From Dromiciops gliroides (Eukaryota > Chordata > Mammalia > Microbiotheria > Microbiotheriidae), in the NCBI RefSeq assembly GCF_019393635.1, contig NC_057864.1, positions 468,580,617 to 468,644,616 on the forward strand: 64,000 bases of DNA, written 5' to 3'. Shown here one piece after another: positions 18,751 to 29,200 of this stretch. The position numbers and the translations under genes were made by a program. Each line of letters opens with the position of its first letter. Position 1 is the stretch's first letter. The notes below the pieces were generated by a model, which saw only the letters and a list, made by a program, of their open reading frames with translations, did not search any database and had not been told where the DNA came from.

Positions 18751-20906
18751 TTTTGCAGGGCAATGAGGGTTAAGTGACTTGCCCAGGGTCACACAGCTAG
18801 TAAGTGTCAAGTGTCTGAGGTCGGATTTGAACTCAGGTCCTCCTGACTCCAGGGCTGGTGCTCTATCCACTGCGGCCCCATTTCAGTTTCCTTTCCTTCC
18901 TTGTCCTGGGTTTAGAGGCTGTAGCTATGCTTCTTAAAACTCTATAAAATAGGGAGTGGGCTCGCCCACTGTGTAAAGCAGGCGTGTTTTCTGTCTGTTT
19001 GGGGCAGCCTTTTCAGTAATTGTGGAGTCGTATCAGGAGTCCCAAGAGGTGAGGCTTCCGGAAGGCTGACCTCTAGGGCTTGGGGGTGTTTTACTCTGCT
19101 ACTTAGTGTACAGAGCTTAAGAGGTGAAAAGGTGAACATGGTGCAGCTAGAACAGGAGGGCCCAGAGCAGGGCTCCACAGATGGATTTGGGGGAGGGGAA
19201 CAAAAGGACATTTTTATCTCAGTAGAATTGGTTTCCTTTCTATTCCTGGGCATGCATGCATTTATGTATGTATGTATATATGTATGTATGGGTGAGGTAA
19301 TTGGGGTTAAATGACTTGCCCAGGGTCACACAGCTAGCACATCTGAGGTTGGATTTGAACTCGGGTCCTCCTGAATGCAGGGCTGGTGCTCTATCCATTG
19401 CGCCACCTAGCTGCTCCTGGGTATTTATTTTAAAACATGGCTGCCTGAGAAAGGCTCCAGAGCACAAAGATCACGACCTTCTGTCCTGGAGGTTAGTGAT
19501 GCCTTCTCATGGAGGGCCCTTACACAGGGTCCCCAACGTCTAACTCGTGTCCGTCAAAGGCTGGAGAGCCTTGAGGTTTATAATTTATTCTCTGTAGTCA
19601 TTCATTTGTTCCTCACCCAGAGTTTCCCTGAAAATATCAGGCTTTGGCTTATCTGGGCCCTCACAAAAGAGGAAGCAGGCTCTAGTAGAGGAAGACACTT
19701 AGCATGGGAAAGGCTTGGTTGAACCTGATAGCAAACACAAAGGATGAAGGGCAGGCAGGACTGCCCTTCCCTCTCTGCTGGGCTTCAGACATCCAGAGAG
19801 GCACAGACTCATTTCTGGGCCGAGGCATCTGCACCCCCGTGTGACCCCTCCAGGGAACGCTTGGCAGAGACAGTGGTGGTGCCAAACATGGACCCAGTGA
19901 CAAGCCCACGGCCCAGGAAAGGGGGGCAGACCTGCCCCCGTGCCTCCATGGCAGAGGCTCGCTCCGCTCATCTGCCCTTGCAGCCTTGTGTGTGTCCTCC
20001 CTTCAGCATGGCACAAGCCAGGAGAGCCGTGTGTGACTCTGGTGCCCTTTGCTTGTGTTCGGTGATGATGCTGGTGTGACGAAGCAGAGGAGCCTGGTCC
20101 ACAAGGCCGCCTTTCTGTTTTTTCCTTTGATACAGACCGTGGTGCTGATGAACGACCTGGCCACTACCCTGGATGCACAAGGCCGCTTTGACGAGGCCTA
20201 TATATATGTGAAAAAGGCAACGGAGCTGGCGAGGCAGATTGAGCACCCCGAGCTTCACCGCGTGCTCAGCAACATGGCAGGAATATTGATGCACAAAGGT
20301 ATTGGAAAGGGCCCCTCCCTACCCCTCGACCTCCAAAGATGTGCAATGGGAAGGGAAGATCAACTCGGGGTGGGGGGATGTCTAAGTACAGGCTTATTTG
20401 AGAGCACAGGAGGGAGAGACTCTACCAGTGAAGGAGAGGATAAAGGAAGTGTTTGGAGAGATCACGTCCCTCCGGGAGGTTCTTTTTTGTCCTCCTGTGG
20501 CCTCTTACTGAACAGTAGATCAGAAGAGGACGTTGAAGGTGGGAAGAGCCCCCAGCCCCCATAGTGCTAGACCCGTGCTGGCAGAGCGTTTGCCGTGTGT
20601 GGCCTCCTTTGATTCTTTAGCTACAGGTCGGGCCAGATAGGGACCCCCAGCCAGGGACGCCAGGAGGCCGCCTTTGATACAGGCTTCTCCCGGCTCCTGT
20701 GGCCTCTGGCAGAGCTCTGGTGTTCAGTTGTTGACATTCTTGATGTTGTATTCTGCTTTCCCTTCCTGCTGGTTTTAGCGAGCTTTGTCGAAGCCAAATA
20801 TGTCTACGAGGAGGCCCTGAAAGAGGCTGAGCTAAAGGGAGACGTGGCTTCCATCGAGCACATCAAGGAGGAGCTGGCCGAGCTGGCCAGCAGCCGTGGC
20901 CTTTGA
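13590..20906 (+). CDS. TTC19: TTC19 (tetratricopeptide repeat domain 19), complete
   Basis: Coding sequence is join(13590..13803, 13943..14079, 14563..14673, 15200..15238, 15526..15582, 16362..16423, 16909..17003, 17874..18028, 20136..20298, 20779..20906), 1161 nt or 386 residues (human about 380). Known role: a mitochondrial inner-membrane protein that binds respiratory complex III and helps clear N-terminal fragments of the Rieske protein UQCRFS1; loss causes complex III deficiency. Visible parts: an Arg-rich, acid-free N terminus typical of a mitochondrial presequence (1-63), an eight-glycine run (34-41), a hydrophobic segment GLCVVALAALSWFF (about 64-77), an acidic linker, then TPR helices from LKRAKLSIMKKEPEEAE to the C terminus. 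Blocks such as DLATTLDAQGRFDEAYIY are nearly identical to human. The C terminus, ELASSRGL, is several residues shorter than human. All introns are GT-AG and phase is kept throughout. Divergent from ZSWIM7 and convergent with NCOR1. Confidence 0.95.
13879..13914. promoter_or_regulatory. Tandem RFX X-box-like motifs in TTC19 intron 1
   Basis: GTTGCCATGGTGAC at 13879-13892 and GTTGCCGTGGTGAC at 13901-13914 match the X-box palindrome (GTTGCC-AT-GGYAAC) recognised by RFX factors. Their starts are 22 bp apart, about two helical turns. They lie in the CpG island, just after TTC19 exon 1. Confidence 0.6.
13943..14079 (+). CDS. TTC19: TTC19 exon 2
   Basis: Begins after CCCGCAG with ALSWFFKSAP (end of the hydrophobic segment), then a Glu/Asp-rich stretch, then ELRIIEMLKRAK at the donor AAG|GTGAGG. 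The acidic stretch is encoded by a GAG/GAC-rich tract. Confidence 0.93.
14400..14490 (+). repeat. Alternating TG/CATG tract
   Basis: ACGTGTGTGTGCATATGTGT and similar sequence in TTC19 intron 2, alternating purine-pyrimidine, 70 bp upstream of exon 3. Confidence 0.85.
14563..14673 (+). CDS. TTC19: TTC19 exon 3
   Basis: 111 nt, in frame at both ends: LSIMKKEPEEAERILHEALH through AIIYTYDM. First clear TPR helices, matching human LSIMKDEPEEAELILHDALR. Bounded by CTTGCAG and GTAATT. Confidence 0.94.
14875..14950 (-). repeat. L2 3' end fragment, reverse
   Basis: CTCCTGTGTGTCAGGCATTG and TGCTAGGAGCTGCAG match the reversed L2 terminus. Confidence 0.55.
15200..15238 (+). CDS. TTC19: TTC19 exon 4 (39-nt microexon)
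   Basis: Encodes MANLAFMRNQLEK, matching human MANLAFIRGQLEN. Bounded by TTTACAG and GTAAGC. Too short for ORF detection; found by homology and phase. Confidence 0.92.
15526..15582 (+). CDS. TTC19: TTC19 exon 5 (57 nt)
   Basis: Encodes AEKLFKATMSYLLVGGMKQ, nearly identical to human AEQLFKATMSYLLGGGMKQ. Bounded by TTTTAG and GTAAGA, phase 0 at both ends. Confidence 0.93.
15945..16120 (+). repeat. MIR/CORE-SINE copy
   Basis: GTTGGACAAGTCACTTAGCC and CTTCAGTTTCCTGATCTGTA in TTC19 intron 5; diverged MIR. Confidence 0.6.
16185..16290 (+). repeat. AT/AC-rich simple repeat
   Basis: Repeated ACATATA and (AC)n units, upstream of TTC19 exon 6. Confidence 0.8.
16362..16423 (+). CDS. TTC19: TTC19 exon 6
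   Basis: Encodes EDNAIIEISLKLASIYATLK and two bases of an Arg codon; human has EDNAIIEISLKLASIYAAQN. Acceptor CCAATAG, donor AAAAG|GTAAGT. Confidence 0.93.
16909..17003 (+). CDS. TTC19: TTC19 exon 7
   Basis: Encodes QEFAFAGYEFCISTLERKIT and continues to EDAMP plus one base. Acceptor CATTACAG, donor CCAG|GTAGGA. Matches the human QEFAVAGYEFCISTLEEKIE region. Confidence 0.92.
17874..18028 (+). CDS. TTC19: TTC19 exon 8 (NAGNAG acceptor)
   Basis: Encodes AEEKANTHLLLGMCYDSYAR through KALQISKEIRGERHPQ. The acceptor is TTTTAGCAG: using the first AG (exon from 17874) gives MP-A-EEK, the second (exon from 17877) gives MP-EEK. Both stay in frame. Human has MSVEEK, which favours the first. Confidence 0.92.
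18721..18879 (-). repeat. Marsupial tRNA-related SINE with (TTTA)n tail
   Basis: Reverse copy; the tail on its own strand is (TAAA)n, visible as TATTTATTTATT at 18721-18756. The GGGGCAGCTAGG 5' end is missing. Confidence 0.88.
19105..19445 (-). mobile_element. hAT-like element carrying a SINE
   Basis: ATTTGGGGGAGGGGAACAAA, CAGTAGAATTGGTTTCCTTT and TATTTTAAAACATGGC match the element family seen at 30100 and 36663. A SINE (19251-19416) splits it. Confidence 0.5.
19251..19416 (-). repeat. Marsupial tRNA-related SINE
   Basis: Reverse copy with a (TATG)n-like tail. Imperfect flanking repeats TCCTGGGCAT and TCCTGGGTAT. Confidence 0.85.
20136..20298 (+). CDS. TTC19: TTC19 exon 9
   Basis: Encodes TVVLMNDLATTLDAQGRFDE and continues AYIYVKKATELARQIEHPEL to ILMHK plus one base. 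The most conserved TPR block. Acceptor GATACAG, donor AAAG|GTATTG. Confidence 0.94.
20779..20906 (+). CDS. TTC19: TTC19 exon 10 with stop
   Basis: Encodes ASFVEAKYVYEEALKEAELK and ends HIKEELAELASSRGL then TGA at 20904-20906. Acceptor GGTTTTAG. Human continues several residues further after the same ELAEL block. Confidence 0.92.
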
Positions 20907-21805
20907 CTCTCTTTCAGCCAGGGGTAAATCTCTCTGGTGGGTGAAGCGGGGTATGTCAGTTACTGAGAGGAAGGCAGGTGTGACTCCAGTCAATACCTAA
21001 ACAGATGGTTCCCTTCGTTCGTATTTGATGCTTAACTGTACCCCCTCCCTCTTCAAAAATCAAACCCAACCCACTCCACACCAAGCCTTTCCCTAGGAAA
21101 AAAGCCCCTCAGTCTTGAGCTTTATTCCGAGCGTTGGACTCTTCAGAGAATGCCCCATGAGGGAACAGACTGGCTTTGTGGGTACGGAAGGAAGTGGAGT
21201 TTTTGTGACTGTGCTACAAAGACTTGGAAAAGAAACCTCCTTTCCAAGGCCTGACTCGTTTGGGGGATGGGGAATAACAAGAGCAGGTCTCAGGAGAAAC
21301 AGATCACTGACTGGGAATCCTGCAATCCTTGGTGCGGAGTGCTTTTGCCCAGCCTATTCAGAAGGTCATGAAAGGCCTGGCCTTAAGTTTTTCATTGATT
21401 TCTAAAAACATGACATTAGTGACCACCTCTTTTCTGTGGCCTCTCTGCTTTTCTCCTCTTTGTGTAGAAAGAGCCTTTAGATCTAAGAAATCAGAGCTCG
21501 GAATCTTAAGTTAGCTTCATCACAAAGGGAAATTTTGTCTTATTGGGATATATGCACTGCATCACCTTTCACAGGTAACTCATGGGTAGGAATGGGTACC
21601 AAAGAAAAAAAGGGAAGATATTATAAAAAGTCTCAGTCAGGGACCATCAGGACTTTCACTAAATTCCCACGTATTTGCCACAATCATAATCAGTGAGTTT
21701 GTTTTCCCCGCTATCCCGAATGAGGTTTTCACAAATGGGATGGGTAAGCAGGGCAGCTGAAATGGAAACATCTGCCTGTTCTTTGAAGTGCTCCTACAAT
21801 CCAAA

Positions 21806-21832
21806 TGGATGGATGGATGGATGGATGGATGA
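21806..21832 (+). repeat. (GGAT)n tract
   Basis: About six ATGG/GGAT units in the probable TTC19 3' UTR. Confidence 0.9.
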
Positions 21833-22346
21833 AGCTTCGAACTTTGAAGGTTCTTGGCTGCTGAGTAAAAGATAATAGGAATTACTGAAGTTGTAGTTAA
21901 GCAGAGTGAGCTTTTAGTTTCTGCAGGAATCTATTTATTGATGTGAAATTGTGTCTTTCAAACCTCCAGAGCTTTAATTATTTATTCTTAAATGAACTTA
22001 CTGTAACTTTCTGTCTTAGGAAAAGGAAAGAAACCTGTCACTTCAGTTTCACCTAATAAGGACAAGAGTTTACTTCCCATGTACTAATTTAAACCTGCTA
22101 CACTTGAAATTGAACATGTAAGCAATCAAAATGTGTGCATATGTGTGTGTATACACACATGCACACACACACAATCACATCTCATGAAATTTACTCTTAC
22201 AAATGACCACTTACCCAGGGAAAAGTGACAGTTTATCTACATAACTAGTGACGAATGTAAATTTTATTTAACTATTTGTACACCATGTGTGGAATGGGTG
22301 TACTAGTAATATTTTTGGTACATCTGTGGATTAGATGAACCTAAAT

Positions 22347-22352
22347 AATAAA
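22347..22352 (+). terminator. Candidate TTC19 poly(A) signal AATAAA
   Basis: Canonical hexamer about 1.44 kb after the stop codon, in an AT-rich context. It is the best candidate I see before the NCOR1 3' UTR begins on the other strand. Confidence 0.5.
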
Positions 22353-22489
22353 CTAGACACCAAGATCACTTATGTATCGAATAATTTTTTAAGTCTAGTG
22401 CTTTAAAGGAATCCAAGTGCGCATTTTATTAGCTTGGCCAAGACGGAAAAAATGTGAAAGTAGTATGAGGCAAGTAACAAATACAGAGG

Positions 22490-22645
22490 CTGGATGACCT
22501 ATTGGATGGAGCTGGCCTGAGAAGCCCTGGGTTCAAGTTCTGCCTTTGACCTTTTGGCCATGTGACCCTGGACAGATCTCTTCATTTCTCAGGGGCCCTG
22601 GATGCTGACCTCCTCTAGGCTCCCTGGTGAAATGAAATACCAGGT
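22490..22645 (+). repeat. MIR/CORE-SINE copy between convergent genes
   Basis: CCTGGGTTCAAGTTCTGCCT and CATGTGACCCTGGACAGATC are MIR-like. It lies between the candidate poly(A) signals of TTC19 and NCOR1. Confidence 0.55.
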
Positions 22646-22773
22646 CTGGTCCCAAAGGAGAAAACAAAAAAGCGAGAGTTTCAGGGTCCAGGAACCTGGG
22701 GAATGGGAGACTGAAAGGGGAATTCATATATAGGATAAATAGCATAAGATTTAGAAAGGTCTAACGTAAATCA

Positions 22774-22779
22774 TTTATT
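22774..22779 (-). terminator. Candidate NCOR1 poly(A) signal
   Basis: TTTATT on the plus strand reads AATAAA on the minus strand, about 3.3 kb beyond the NCOR1 stop. Another minus-strand AATAAA lies at 23212-23217. Which one is used cannot be told here. Confidence 0.4.
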
Positions 22780-25700
22780 TACCAATCTACTTCCTTCAAA
22801 AAGACCCAAAGCAAGACAAAAGTGAATCTTGTCGATGTAAGTTTTGGTGGGGATGAAGCTGGGGTGCTTCACAAGAATGTTTTAGCTAACCCAGCTTGCC
22901 TGGGGCTCTGGGGCAGCGAGAATGGCTCTTACCAGGAGCCTGCATCTCTAACCTCTTCCCTCCCACCCTTGCTTTGGCAATTAGTTACTCCGGAGCAAGC
23001 ATAACCTACCCGCTTATTTTTCCATTTTAACCCAGAGATTACCAGGGTGGCCTGGCTATCTCAGGGGTTTGGGAAAATTCTCTATGTTGGAATTCTCTTC
23101 CTTTGGAGGGAGCTACAAATTATAGTATTGTTCCCAGCGAGGCTCATCTGCACTGTTGTAAAAGGAGGCAACAAAGCAAATGGAGAACTAGCTGATCCCC
23201 TTTTATTGATTGGTCTGAATCCAGAAATCACTGGCTATTAAAGACATTGTGTGTGGGGGAAGGGAGGATACGGGAAGGGGAGAAATTAAATGTTATCATT
23301 ACACATGGGTTTTCAAGTCTTAAATGTTTTCAAATCAGAATCAGTGAACATACCAAGATGAAAACATTGTGAAAGCACGGATCATAAATCAGCACTGAAA
23401 ATGTCCAACTGCTTTTGTAACCATGATTGGAACAAAACAGAACCGACTCCAGAAAGGCTCCTGGCATTAGAACCAATCTCCACTTGGGCCCTGGGTGCTG
23501 GAGTCGATGGAGAGGGCTGGTTCAAGGTTCAGTTCCAAGAACAGAACTTCAGAAGGCCAGAAAGTCTGTGAGCAGAGGCAGCTTCACTTGGAGAGGGAGG
23601 AAGGACCAAGATGTGTCATTTTCACAGAAACCACCGTGGCTACCAATGCCACAACTCCTGATCTAACTGGAGTGGATGCTCTGGGGTTGCTCCACAAGCA
23701 AAGCCACTTGAAATGCCCGAACTGTTCTTGTGTGTCAGAGAAGCAGGAACTGAGTGGCTGTCATAGAGAGGAGTGATTAGCTATGTTCTGCTTGGCCCCG
23801 GAGGACATGAACCGGGCAGAAGTTGCTGAGAAGTAGAGTGAGACTTGATGTAGGAAAAACGTTTTTTTTTTTTCCCCTAACAAGTAAAGCTGCCTAAAAG
23901 TGAACTGAACGTGACAAGATGGCGGGTCCCCTGCTCTAGAAGTTGAGCAACCTGTTGAGGGTGTTCGAGAGAGGATTCTTGCTCAGGTAGAGTTGGACTT
24001 ACTGGGTCATGGAGAACGCTGAGGTTCTGTCCAATTGTACAAACAGAATTATGTTCTCCCCCACCCCCAGGAGATTAAATATAACAGTATTTCAAATTGT
24101 ACATGTTGTGTGGGGTTCTATGGTTCCCTTTTCTGGGAGTGAGGTGATGAGTGTGGCAAAGCACCACCGGTCCACAATTAGATCTGCAAAGTAGCCAAGT
24201 CTCTATATTTTGACCTCTTGTCATATTAAAAATCGTTTCAGTAAGAAAACTGTTGGCCAAGAGAATTTTTTTTTTCTTTTCTTTTGGTGGGCTTGGATTT
24301 TTGAAGCATCTAGAAAAAGATAATTGTAACAGTTGCTGCCTGTGGACTAACAACATGACTCTGTAAAGTCATTCAGGTTCTAGAAACTTCCCATGGTTAA
24401 AACTGAACAGATAAGCTAACAAAAAATAGATGTCCACCTTTCAAGTATCAGAAATGAAATATTTGAATTCCTTCAAAATTTCTCTTAATGAACTTCAAGA
24501 ATGGCCCAGTTTTCTCTAAAGTGTATACACAGACTACAGTGGATACTCTTGAGGGTTCAGTGTGTATTAATCCCAGCAAATTTTAACCTGTACCTGAACT
24601 AACCTTCTATGCCCTGTTTACCTGTTTTAAACCCAAACAAACTTGGCATTTTCCCAAATAGTACCTAGATGCAAAGGGAAAGTGGGGAGATTGCTGCCTG
24701 CCCTCCATTGTGATAAACACCTAAAACTTGGCGGGCAGTGATTAAGGAGATCAGGAGGGTAGATCGTCTTGGACCATAAATAATTCCTTCCTCCAATTTA
24801 AAACTAGCACAGTTAGCCAGTGCAGTTAGGATGTTTAACATTAAGCTTGGCCCCAAAACCAGGAAGCGGAGGCAGGATAAGTAATAGTTTGTGCAAAGAA
24901 CAGAAGGGTGTTAAATTTAAACAGTGAATCACACGGTGTTCAGCACTGTAGAGCTCAAAATCTAAAATATCTTGAGATTGGCTAAGTAGCTGGATTGCTC
25001 TACAAAACTCAAGGGGGGAAAAAAATCCCACACACCTTGAACAAGGAAAAGTTAAAACTTCCCTTGAAACCTGAGACACCCAGCCTTACTTCATTGGCAG
25101 CTCACTCACTATGGCCATGAAGATGGGAGTCATTCAGACAGTAGCCTGTTTGGACTGCATCAAAGGAAAAGACCTGGGGTCCTAGTTAGTTAAGTCACCG
25201 GTGTGCATTCCAGTGAGATATACGTACCTCACATAAAAGCCGCCTCTTCCTTTTCTAATAGAATCATCACATACCCATGCAATAATATTGCAGTGCTCAT
25301 TTAAAAAACATTTAAAAAACAAGACTGCACTGAAAATGTACAATGTGGCAGAATACTTTTTTAAATGAAGGAAATGTGTGCTCTCTCGCTGGCTGACCCA
25401 AATATAATAATGTACAGATCCTGTCACAGGGTCCATCTGAAGAGCTCAGCATTTTCACAAAGATTTTAAACATCACTGGGAAAATGTAAGGAGGAGAAAC
25501 AAATCGTTAGAATACAATGCCCATGACGGCCAATGTAATGTAACAAGGCCGCGTGAGGTTGTTTGGAAGGCAAGGGTTCCAAAGTCACGCTTAAGTTGCT
25601 TTAAAAAAAAAAAATCACATAATGACCCCCAAAGTTGATGCGCTGATTGAAACATAAGTAAGTACACCAGATACTATATCGAGGGGAAAACACTGCAAAA

Positions 25701-26045
25701 AGGTAATCTCTATTTACAGAAGAATGATTTAAAGACATTATGCTTTTCTTTACAAATAGATGTAGAACAGGAATTGTCCACTTTTTAAAAACTCTTTACA
25801 TATTTATCTTCAGGATTTCCACCCTCCACTATTAAAATCCTCCAGACGGGCTGTGTCACAGTCATTTTTCTGCTTGACTCTCCAAATGAGATTCCATTAT
25901 TTCTTCATCATGTGGGGCCCTGGCTCTCCTGGAAAGTCTCTTTGGGCACATGTCAAGAGACAGTTTCTTAGACCCGCAATCGAGGGGGAAAAAACCCCAC
26001 AAAAAACCCTAAAGCCCCTCCCCCTGGTGTCAATCTGTGCATAGT
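22775..26045 (-). other. NCOR1: NCOR1 3' UTR (probable)
   Basis: About 3.2 kb downstream of the NCOR1 stop with no ORF of note and no young SINE or LINE that I recognise, in contrast to the introns. This fits the long 3' UTR known for NCOR1. The end point is inferred from the candidate poly(A) signals. Confidence 0.5.
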
Positions 26046-26233
26046 TCATTCATCACTGTCTGACAGAGTCTCATACTGTGAAGAGAGCAGTGGGGCTGGC
26101 TCTCGCTCCCACATCCTGTTTGGTGGGTGAGCAGCTGCTTGGCTCACAGATGAGGGGGCACATGCGATCGATGTTGGCGGTGTACTGCTGAGCATCCGCA
26201 TCGTCAAAGGGTTGAAAGGGAACTGCGTTGAAC
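26046..26233 (-). CDS. NCOR1: NCOR1 last coding exon (20 of 20) with stop
   Basis: Encodes [40 protein letters not shown] and DSDE, then TGA at 26046-26048. Acceptor TTGCCAG. The preceding intron (26234-35712, 9.5 kb) is the longest wholly within the window. Confidence 0.95.
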
Positions 26234-29200
26234 CTGGCAAAAATAAAATTTGGCTTTTATTGATAAATGAATATGGCCTGGGAAATGTAATTTCCTTCTG
26301 TAGAATTGAACAAGAATTGTCACAAGGCTATGGGGTGGGGTGGAGATATAATAAAGTTGTTAGAATAAAGGGGTAACTTCATGCTGGGGAAGAACCACCA
26401 TGAGGACAGGTGGGAGCCTCTGGCTCTACTCAGGACCACTTATAGGCCCACAGAAATGTGACCTCCTTGACAGCAAAGTCTGACAGACTCCTTGGCCACC
26501 CAGCACTTTGAGGCACAGCGTGTGTTTGGCACTCAATGGGTCCCCCTCAAATGCTTTTTAAATAATATTCTTACAAGATTATGTGCAGGCAGAACCACGA
26601 GGAATAAGATGAATAAAGACGCAAGAAAATTCAGCCAATCAAAATATTTAAATCTTTTATTGAGTATGGAAAAAAAAGAAAACAGAAGAATGGCTTTACA
26701 GCATGTCGCTCCCAGAAGAATCATGCTTAGGAGACTCTGAACTCGAGGGAAGGGGCCTAAGGGTCAGGGTGGTAAGGAAGAACAGGCTACGGGCTGGTGA
26801 AGGAGCAGGCCACGGGGAGCCCCCTGAGCTCCATACACCATCAGTGATCCCTCTTCACCAAAGAACACAAGACATCTCCACTGCTTGAGAAGTTGGAGGC
26901 GATCCCTGCTCTGCCCTAGATTTTACCAGATCAGTTTCTCTCCAGCCTGTCGCTGCCGAGCTTTTTAGCCGATTATAGAATTCTGGAATAACGAATGAGA
27001 GAACACTCTTGGCTAGCGCTTTGAGTTTTGCAAAGCACTTTCTTCCCCACAACCTGGTGAGGTGGTGAGGACCCCCCAAAAAGAACAAGAAAAATCCCAC
27101 AGTGATTTAAAACCCAGCTCTTCAAGACAAGGTTCTTCCCCTTCTGTGCTCCCTATGAGAAGTCACCATGATAGGCCAGTTACAGAATTCATGAATCACA
27201 TGTGGGCAGCGGAGGATGTTCGGTTTCTTCTTTCCCATTGGATGTCTGTATTTCCCACTAGAGAGACCAGGTAAATGCTAAAACTTCCTTACAATAACTC
27301 AAGTTTGTATTGCCGCTAAAACGTAAGCCAGGAGGTCCAGCACAATTCTTCTAAACCTACCATACACAAGAACATGAAGTCTGTCATAAAGCTGAAATGG
27401 TACTTTGTTGAGTTATTTAAGAACTAGGTAGAACCAGGAAAATCATATATAAAAAGACCACAGACAATAGAAACAGAAAAAAAATTTAAGTCGAACGTTC
27501 TTCAATTATGACTAAATTTGACCCTGAAAAAGGGTATGAGAATAAAGCTGCTTTCTTTGCCGAGATGTGGGACTATAGAGGGGGAACACTGCATTAATAT
27601 GGTGATTAATTTTGCTGAAGTGTTCCTCAACTATTCTGTTACAAGGGTTGGATTTCAGGGTGAGGGAACAGGAATGGAAATTGATGAAATATAATTTAAA
27701 AAACAAAAACAAAAAACTGACCTTCTTGGAGGCTTTGGGCTGAAAGAGATAACCTCTCTATACCTGTTCCATTCTGATCCTTTGATTTCAGCTTATAACT
27801 TTCACTAAATGCATATGGACTGACCATCTCTTTCAGGAGGTGCAGGTGCTAACACATCCATGTACATGCTGTGGGATTTTCATCCCTGTGTTCCTGTACA
27901 TCTGTCCCAGTGGTCCCACCCAACATGTGTTAAGAGACTTCTCTCTTGAGACTACATGGACGGCAATGGAACAGGGTGGCCATGCCCTGGTTATCTCTGG
28001 CTTTCCCTAGGTGACCAAGCCTTCTGGTCACACTGAAGTGCAATTCTTCATTTGTCCGTGAGTCTCAATGCTGCCCTTTGTAGAGTGTGATTAGGACTCG
28101 AAGCCATGCATTACTGGAATACTGGGGCCAGAACATGGGCCTTTATTTCAGGAAGAAGTCAAGGTCAACAAAAGCACTATACAATTTTCTTCAGTCAAGT
28201 GAGCCCCCTCTCTCCCTCGGTTCTATCCTGGGCCCGACTCATTGTCATATACATTATCTGTCCAGGACAGCGGCAGTGATGAGCCAGCTCTATGGAGGCC
28301 CTAGTCAACTGCCTGCTATCTAGCACACCGAAGGCACACTTCACCCGCTAGGCTCCCTGTAGGAAGAATCAGGCTGAATTCTTGTGAGTGATTCTGATCT
28401 CCACTAAGATGGTCTGCAGGACTTTGGGGCTTTTGACATCAGCACGAAGCCATCCACAAAAAGATGTATGTGAACCTGACCTCTAAGTCTCACCAGGCAG
28501 CTCCTCTGCTCCAGTGGCCAGCTGGTGCCTGAAGGACAAAATACAGCCTTCACCACTGGGCTTTGAGAGCCTGCGCTCTGGCACTGGTCTGCTTACGCTT
28601 CACTCCCCCCCAGGCTCTTCTCCAGACACGGCCTCCCAGTGCTCACCTGGGCTCCAGACTCCAGGGCTCTGCTCACTGACCTCTCTAGGGACAGCCCGAG
28701 TGCTGCCCACAACCCACCGTGAGTGTTTTACTCACCTGTACAGGGGCAGTTTCCCTTCAGGGGAATCTAGGTTCACTAAGTGGTCAGATTCCCAGCACCT
28801 GAGCACAGTGCCTGGGAAATAGTCATCACTTAAGAAATGCCTGCTGATTGATTAGGGTCTGCCCTGGACTTACCTCAGTCCCTTTGCTCTCTGTTTATTT
28901 TCTTTGCTTGATGTTATCAGATCATACTTTTCTGTTCTATCTTTCAAGGAATCCTGCATGCCTGACACCTATGGGGGAACCGATTTGCTGGAGGAGGGCG
29001 ATATTTTGCCTCTACTCAATCATGTGGCTTTTTAAGTAGCCAACAAACAGCAAGCATGGGAGGATGCTGTACACTCTGCCCCTTTCAATCCATTGTGTGA
29101 CTGAGGCTAGGTATTCCACCATTTGTGGAAGCCAGCCCGGTACCTCTCATACCTTTAAAGGTGCCCTCAATGTACGCACACATCATCACAAACATTGCAC

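Larger units (their letters stand above)
20907..22370 (+). other. TTC19: TTC19 3' UTR (probable)
   Basis: Non-coding sequence after the TTC19 stop, carrying a short (GGAT)n tract at 21806-21832 and no inserted SINE. It probably ends near the AATAAA at 22347. The extent is inferred. Confidence 0.55.
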
